From Desulfosporosinus sp. (GTDB taxonomy: Bacteria > Bacillota > Desulfitobacteriia > Desulfitobacteriales > Desulfitobacteriaceae), in contig JARLHU010000234.1 of the NCBI GenBank assembly GCA_031292095.1, forward strand, positions 21,496-85,495: a stretch of 64,000 bases of DNA, in the 5' to 3' direction. The position numbers were made by a program, and so were the translations under genes. The notes below the pieces were generated by a model. It ran no database searches and was not told the DNA's origin. It saw only the letters and a list, made by a program, of their open reading frames with translations. Positions 59,579-64,000 of the stretch are shown here, piece by piece. Every line of letters begins with the position of its first letter. Position 1 is the first letter of the stretch.

Positions 59579-60031
59579 ATGCTAGACTACTATCGTTATC
59601 TGTGGAGTACGACGTGGCCGAATGTGATCGTACTTCTTTTGATATGGGGACTTGTCCTCTCCCGGTTGGGTTGGAAAATTCTGAAGACATGGCGTTATGA
59701 GCATGATGCTTGGGGTTTCTTGCTACTAACGGGGAAAACCTTAATTTGGGTTGGAGTTTTAGGAATCTATACACAACTATTATTTTCTTCTCAACCAGAT
59801 TGGTTGGCGCAACCGGGTTTTATCCAAGGGTCTGTACAGGGAAAAACCTATGACTCAGGATTAGGGTCTTATGTCTTAGACGTCCGGAGTGGTTCAGAAC
59901 AAAAGAAATTTTATGTCGACCAAAACGTCTATGAGCAGATTAAGGTGGAAGACCAGGTTAGACTTATGTATCTCCCGGAACGTCGAGAAGTCGTACGTTG
60001 CGAGCTTGTGGAAAGTAAAAGTTTGCTTTAG
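59579..60031 (+). CDS. Hypothetical membrane protein
   Basis: 150-aa ORF; two hydrophobic segments then soluble C-terminal domain. Confidence 0.6.
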   Translation: MLDYYRYLWSTTWPNVIVLLLIWGLVLSRLGWKILKTWRYEHDAWGFLLLTGKTLIWVGVLGIYTQLLFSSQPDWLAQPGFIQGSVQGKTYDSGLGSYVLDVRSGSEQKKFYVDQNVYEQIKVEDQVRLMYLPERREVVRCELVESKSLL

Positions 60032-60238
60032 GATAGAATTTCTACTAAGATAGTGATATAAGTAAGCTAGAGTTTAGAGGTTGATTGAGAAGGGATTGCC
60101 CATTGTCTAAATTGGAAAGACTATATTTCAAGAAATTGGGCTAAAATCCTTTGATTTCACAAAAAAACTAATGGCGTAATATGCTATAATGGGAATAAGA
60201 TAGGGTATGAGCTTGAATGCGGAAAGGAGAGTGGGGAT

Positions 60239-60832
60239 ATGCGTGTTCAAAAAGTTAACGAGCATACCATCCGCATTTTTATCTCCTTGACAGAACTAAC
60301 TGACAGGGATATTACGATGGCTGATTTATTCCAACGATCAGCGAAGACGGAGCAATTGTTTTGGGAACTCATTGCGCAGGCCAGAGAAGAAGTAGAGTTT
60401 AATTTAGATCAGCCCTTCTGGATTCAAGCTACTGTGGCGACGAATGACGAGTTTGTAATCACGATTATGAAGCAGGAAGAACAACTCGAGAATTTAATCA
60501 AGGATAAGATCGCTCGTAAACCTTCTAAAGGTCGTGTGACGGAATTGGTTTATGCGTTTGCCGACTTCGAAGATGTGTTATCGGCTGTGGCACGCTTACC
60601 TGAATTTAACCAGTTGCGTTCAGGTCTCTTTGAGTTCGAAGAAGAGTATTACCTTGTTTTGAATCGTATGGGATCAGGCAAGAAAAGGCTTTTGGCAGAG
60701 GCAGTCCTTGATGAATACGGAGAAATTGTAGCCACAACTGGGGTTTTCCTGTCTGAGCACGGGAAGAGTATTATTCCAGTAAAGGCTGTGCAAACGCTGA
60801 ATACTTCTTTCAATAAGCCTTCACAGAGCTAA
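60239..60832 (+). CDS. mecA: MecA-like adaptor protein
   Basis: MRVQKVNEHTIRIFISLTELTDRDITMADLFQRSAKTEQLFWELIAQAREEVEF matches MecA N-terminal domain pattern. Confidence 0.82.
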   Translation: MRVQKVNEHTIRIFISLTELTDRDITMADLFQRSAKTEQLFWELIAQAREEVEFNLDQPFWIQATVATNDEFVITIMKQEEQLENLIKDKIARKPSKGRVTELVYAFADFEDVLSAVARLPEFNQLRSGLFEFEEEYYLVLNRMGSGKKRLLAEAVLDEYGEIVATTGVFLSEHGKSIIPVKAVQTLNTSFNKPSQS

Positions 60833-60853
60833 ATGAAGAAGGTCGGAAACAGA

Positions 60854-60882
60854 AAAAGGGAAGCATTTGCTTCCCTTTTCTT
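60854..60882 (+). terminator. Terminator downstream of mecA
   Basis: AAAGGGAAGC-attt-GCTTCCCTTTTCTT. Confidence 0.8.
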
Positions 60883-60918
60883 AAAGTTTCAGCCCTCCAT
60901 ACTATAACGTGGTAGGTA

Positions 60919-60946
60919 GTAGGGGCACGAAGCATCGTGCCCCTAC
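60919..60946. repeat. Perfect 12-bp palindromic element
   Basis: GTAGGGGCACGA-AGCA-TCGTGCCCCTAC. Confidence 0.8.
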
Positions 60947-60957
60947 TGCGATTGCGG

Positions 60958-61161
60958 TTACCCGCAGGAAAAGATAGCCGGAATTTGGCGCAGACAGTGG
61001 ATGCAAACGGTCTTACCTTTAAACTTGTGAACTTTCATGGTTTTACCACAAAAGATGCAAGGCTGGAACTGTTCTTTTGTGTGAAAAAGCCTATTAAAGG
61101 GGATAATAACAGCTTGACGAGCTGGCTGCTTTAGTGCGAGAGTTGGATTGATGCTGGACAT
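60958..61161 (-). CDS. Small zinc-ribbon-like hypothetical protein
   Basis: 67 aa, CIFCGK...CIHC; GAGGAGG SD 7 nt upstream of ATG on minus strand. Confidence 0.6.
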   Translation of the reverse strand: MSSINPTLALKQPARQAVIIPFNRLFHTKEQFQPCIFCGKTMKVHKFKGKTVCIHCLRQIPAIFSCG

Positions 61162-61314
61162 GAAAAACCTCCTCGAAGTAACATAGACACATTGAAGAAA
61201 ATAATCAGTCAGTTATCCAAGGCATCTTTGCCTTGAATTTTCTGTCGTATGTCTTGTACCTTTATCATATGCTATGAGTGATGTCGAAATCCTAAAAAGC
61301 GTGCGGGCCTGATT

Positions 61315-62778
61315 ATGGAAAATTGGTCGATAATCGTAATGGCCCATAAGGAGTGGCAATCGGTGGATCAAGAGAAACAAAGGCGATTAAGGGCACTTCC
61401 GGCTGTCCACGAAGTGATTTCTCGGCTGGAATACGAAGCGGAATTCGGTCCGTTTTTGACGAATGGGAGGCAGTTGACTCGTTTAACGCGGGTCGTTCGA
61501 CAGGTTCTTCAAAAAGCAAGGGAAAATGTCAACCGAAAATATTCGGATTCATTTGCTGAATTTGAATCGTCCCTCTGGACGTGGTTGAAAAGCCAGCTTC
61601 TACAGGAGCTGAATCGCCCTGAAACTAGTTTGCGACGGGTTATCAATGCCACCGGGGTCGTTTTACATACGAATTGCGGCAGGGCCTTGCTAGCGCCAGA
61701 GGTCGCGCGTTATGTTGCAGAACAAGCTGAAAGATATAGCAATCTTGAGTTGAATATTGAGACTGGGGAGCGGGGCTCACGCTATGTCCATGTTGAAGCG
61801 CTTCTTTGTCGTCTAACTGGGGCAGAAGGGGCTATGGTGGTCAATAATAATGCGGCAGCTGTTCTTTTGATGATGAATACCTTTGCTCAAGGAAAAGACG
61901 TGATTGTTTCGCGCGGTGAATTGGTAGAGGTTGGAGGATCTTTTCGGATCCCTGAGGTATTAAAGGCCGGGGGGGCTAACCTTGTCGAGGTTGGAACGAC
62001 CAATAAGACTTGGCTTAGGGACTATGAAGCGGCGATCAGACCGGAAACCGCTTTGTTTTTAAAGGTTCATACGAGCAATTACCGGGTAGAAGGATTTACT
62101 CATTCTGTTTCGGGCGCTGAGTTGGTGGAGCTCGGGGAAAAGCGAGGTTTGCCTGTTATGGAGGATTTGGGGAGCGGAAGTTTTTTTGATGGGACTAGTC
62201 TTGGTTTTCCTATCGAGCCAACCATTGAGCAAACTGTTAAAGCGGGGCTTTCTCTCGTGACCTTTAGTGGAGACAAATTGTTGGGCGGTCCACAGGCCGG
62301 GATTATCGTTGGCAAGCGTGTGTTTATCGAACGGTTGCGGGCGAATCAATTGACCCGGGCTTTGAGGGTTGATAAATTGACCTTAGCTGCTCTCGAAGGG
62401 ACCCTTCGTTTATATGAAAATGGAGGGCTAGAAGATATCCCCGTCTGGAGGATGCTCTCCCTACCCCTAGAAACTCTGAAATCAGCCGCATCGGAGCTTG
62501 TAGCGGCGCTTAAGTTGAATCAAGCCATTGTCGTTGAATTGAAAGAGGATGTCTCTCGGGTGGGCGGGGGGGCTTGGCCTACGGTCGATCTCCCGACCTG
62601 GGTGTGTGCTATCCGCCCAAAACAAGGAAGTGTTATCGAATTAGAAAAATTTTTGCGTTTAGGAGCGGTAGCGATTCTGACGCGAATACATAAGGAGTGG
62701 GTGGTTATTGATGTGCGAACTTTGTTGAGTGGGGATGTTGAGGAGATTGTTCGGCGTTTGCGAGAGTGGGCTCGCTAG
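61315..62778 (+). CDS. selA: L-seryl-tRNA(Sec) selenium transferase SelA
   Basis: RRVINATGVVLHTNCGRALLAPEV, YSNLELNIETGERGSRY, LVTFSGDKLLGGPQAGIIVG (PLP lysine motif). Confidence 0.96.
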   Translation: MENWSIIVMAHKEWQSVDQEKQRRLRALPAVHEVISRLEYEAEFGPFLTNGRQLTRLTRVVRQVLQKARENVNRKYSDSFAEFESSLWTWLKSQLLQELNRPETSLRRVINATGVVLHTNCGRALLAPEVARYVAEQAERYSNLELNIETGERGSRYVHVEALLCRLTGAEGAMVVNNNAAAVLLMMNTFAQGKDVIVSRGELVEVGGSFRIPEVLKAGGANLVEVGTTNKTWLRDYEAAIRPETALFLKVHTSNYRVEGFTHSVSGAELVELGEKRGLPVMEDLGSGSFFDGTSLGFPIEPTIEQTVKAGLSLVTFSGDKLLGGPQAGIIVGKRVFIERLRANQLTRALRVDKLTLAALEGTLRLYENGGLEDIPVWRMLSLPLETLKSAASELVAALKLNQAIVVELKEDVSRVGGGAWPTVDLPTWVCAIRPKQGSVIELEKFLRLGAVAILTRIHKEWVVIDVRTLLSGDVEEIVRRLREWAR

Positions 62779-63060
62779 GAGGAAGTTTCTTAGCACGTTC
62801 GCACACGCTTCATTGAGGGAGGAAGTGTCTCTACATCCTACGCCGGTAGGTATTCCATTAGGGATCACGGCTTCGGCGATACTCTCCACTGGAGACTATC
62901 GTGTTCGCACACGCTACATTGCTATTCGCTTGTCGATGTTGCTAAAACGCAAAACCTCTGGGCTTTCTGCAAGTGAACCGTTGCGTTTCTTCACGCAAAA
63001 TCGTCTGCGCTCATTGACGCAATTCTGCTAAAGTGCTTCTCTAAGTAGAGAAATTTCCTC
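62779..63060. mobile_element. MITE-like element (282 bp), inverted homolog of 43239..43414 carrying a ~106-bp insertion
   Basis: GAGGAAGTTTCTTAGC ... CTAAGTAGAGAAATTTCCTC ends; shared core AAAACGCAAAACCTCTGGGCTTTCTGCAAGTGAACCGTTGCGTTTCTT. Confidence 0.75.
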
Positions 63061-63221
63061 TGGGCTTGGATCGACGGGGGGCTTGTGGCGTTGTTTGCGT
63101 TTATGGACGCAAATGTGCTGGGTAGGCTTTTTATCAAAAAGGCGAATCAGGGAGAATTGCGGTTTTTGGTCGTGCATGATAAAATACCCTCGTGTACTGG
63201 AAAGGTAGCGGGAGGATAGTT

Positions 63222-64000
63222 ATGAAAGAAATGAGAAATCCAATGCAAACTATGGCTACTTGTTTTGAACAAGTGGCTTTATTCTTTCCTAGTGGTAATC
63301 CTAAGCTTCAGGAAAGCTTTGAGCGGCGGGCGGCTTATTTAGATACTAGGGATTATGCTAGGGAGAGGTTGGCCGACACTTTAAAATCCTATCATACGAA
63401 GTTAGGGGCGAGTGCAGAAACCCAACGGATGATTGAGGAGTTTAGACAAAAAGGAACGCTTGTGGTCATTACGGGCCAGCAGGCAGGGATTTTGACCGGG
63501 CCGTTGTATACTTTATATAAAGCAATGACTACCATTCGCTTGGCTAAAGAGCAACGTGAAAAGCTTGGTCGTCCGGTGGTACCGGTTTTTTGGATTGCCA
63601 GTGAAGACCACGATTGGCTGGAGATTCATAAGACCTATATTTTAGATTCAGAAGGAAAACCTATCCCTTGTCAAATACCCGGCGAAGGAGGAGGGGAATC
63701 TGTTGGTAATCAACGGGTCCCCTCCTGGGAGAAGATAGAAGCTCAACTCAAGGGAATACCGGATAGTGAATTTCGATCGACCGTTTTAAAGCAATGTCGC
63801 AAATTTACCGAGCAAGCAGAGAATTTGACGGATTGGTTTGCCCTAACGTTACAGTGGCTTGTCCAAAAGTGGGGACTTATTTTCTTTGATCCCTTGTTAC
63901 CGGATTTTAAGCGGCTTGCGGCCCCTATGTATGAGCGGATTCTAAAGATGCACGCCGATGTTCGAGACGCTTTGGCTGGACGGACTAAGGAATGGGTTAA
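63222..64000 (+). CDS. bshC: Bacillithiol biosynthesis cysteine-adding enzyme BshC (truncated by window end)
   Basis: LVVITGQQAGILTGPLYTLYKAMTTIRLAKEQ...VPVFWIASEDHDWLEI; open reading frame to position 64000; GGAGGATAGTT SD. Confidence 0.92.
   Translation, partial: MKEMRNPMQTMATCFEQVALFFPSGNPKLQESFERRAAYLDTRDYARERLADTLKSYHTKLGASAETQRMIEEFRQKGTLVVITGQQAGILTGPLYTLYKAMTTIRLAKEQREKLGRPVVPVFWIASEDHDWLEIHKTYILDSEGKPIPCQIPGEGGGESVGNQRVPSWEKIEAQLKGIPDSEFRSTVLKQCRKFTEQAENLTDWFALTLQWLVQKWGLIFFDPLLPDFKRLAAPMYERILKMHADVRDALAGRTKEWV

Noticed and set aside
60937-61134. Plus-strand ORF overlapping the minus-strand zinc-ribbon ORF
   Set aside because: No SD or family resemblance; the minus-strand ORF has CxxC pairs and a strong GAGGAGG SD
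62729-63031. ORF of 100 aa after selA
   Set aside because: Overlaps selA end out of frame and continues through the MITE-like element

Overview
The window looks like a Peptococcaceae-type Firmicute chromosome, possibly Desulfosporosinus- or Desulfitobacterium-like (inferred from gene content only). About 48 kb (roughly 9.9-57.5 kb) is a nearly complete flagellar and chemotaxis locus: cheR-yaaR-motB-motA on the minus strand, then flgM-flgN-flgK-flgL-fliW-csrA, flagellin, yjfB-fliD-fliS, flaG, cheA-cheW-cheB-flgC-fliE-fliF...fliR-flhB-flhA-flhF-flhG-pilZ-cheC-cheD-sigD-fliK-flgD-flgE-flgG-flgB-flgF-cheW. Flanks carry trmK, a Nif3-like gene, rnpB, a PIN/Phd toxin-antitoxin pair, mecA, selA and a truncated bshC. 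Main points for a second look: (1) intergenic long inverted repeats built from heptamers (CGANNNN), each running from just after a stop codon to about 17-22 nt before the next start codon at five junctions of the fla/che operon; (2) a similar heptamer hairpin (CAGNNNN) inside the rnpB gene, in the P12 region of RNase P RNA; (3) a fused [FeFe]-hydrogenase-like / Fe-S / HPt / CheA-type ATPase / CheX-like sensor protein, with the proton-relay Cys position changed to Pro, next to a REC-STAS-like-DUF2225 response regulator; (4) a cluster of MITE-like elements separating flhB from flhA, with a related inverted copy immediately after selA; (5) five SigD-type promoters with identical spacing; (6) a displaced flgB. 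All calls come from reading the sequence and ORF track; no database search was run.
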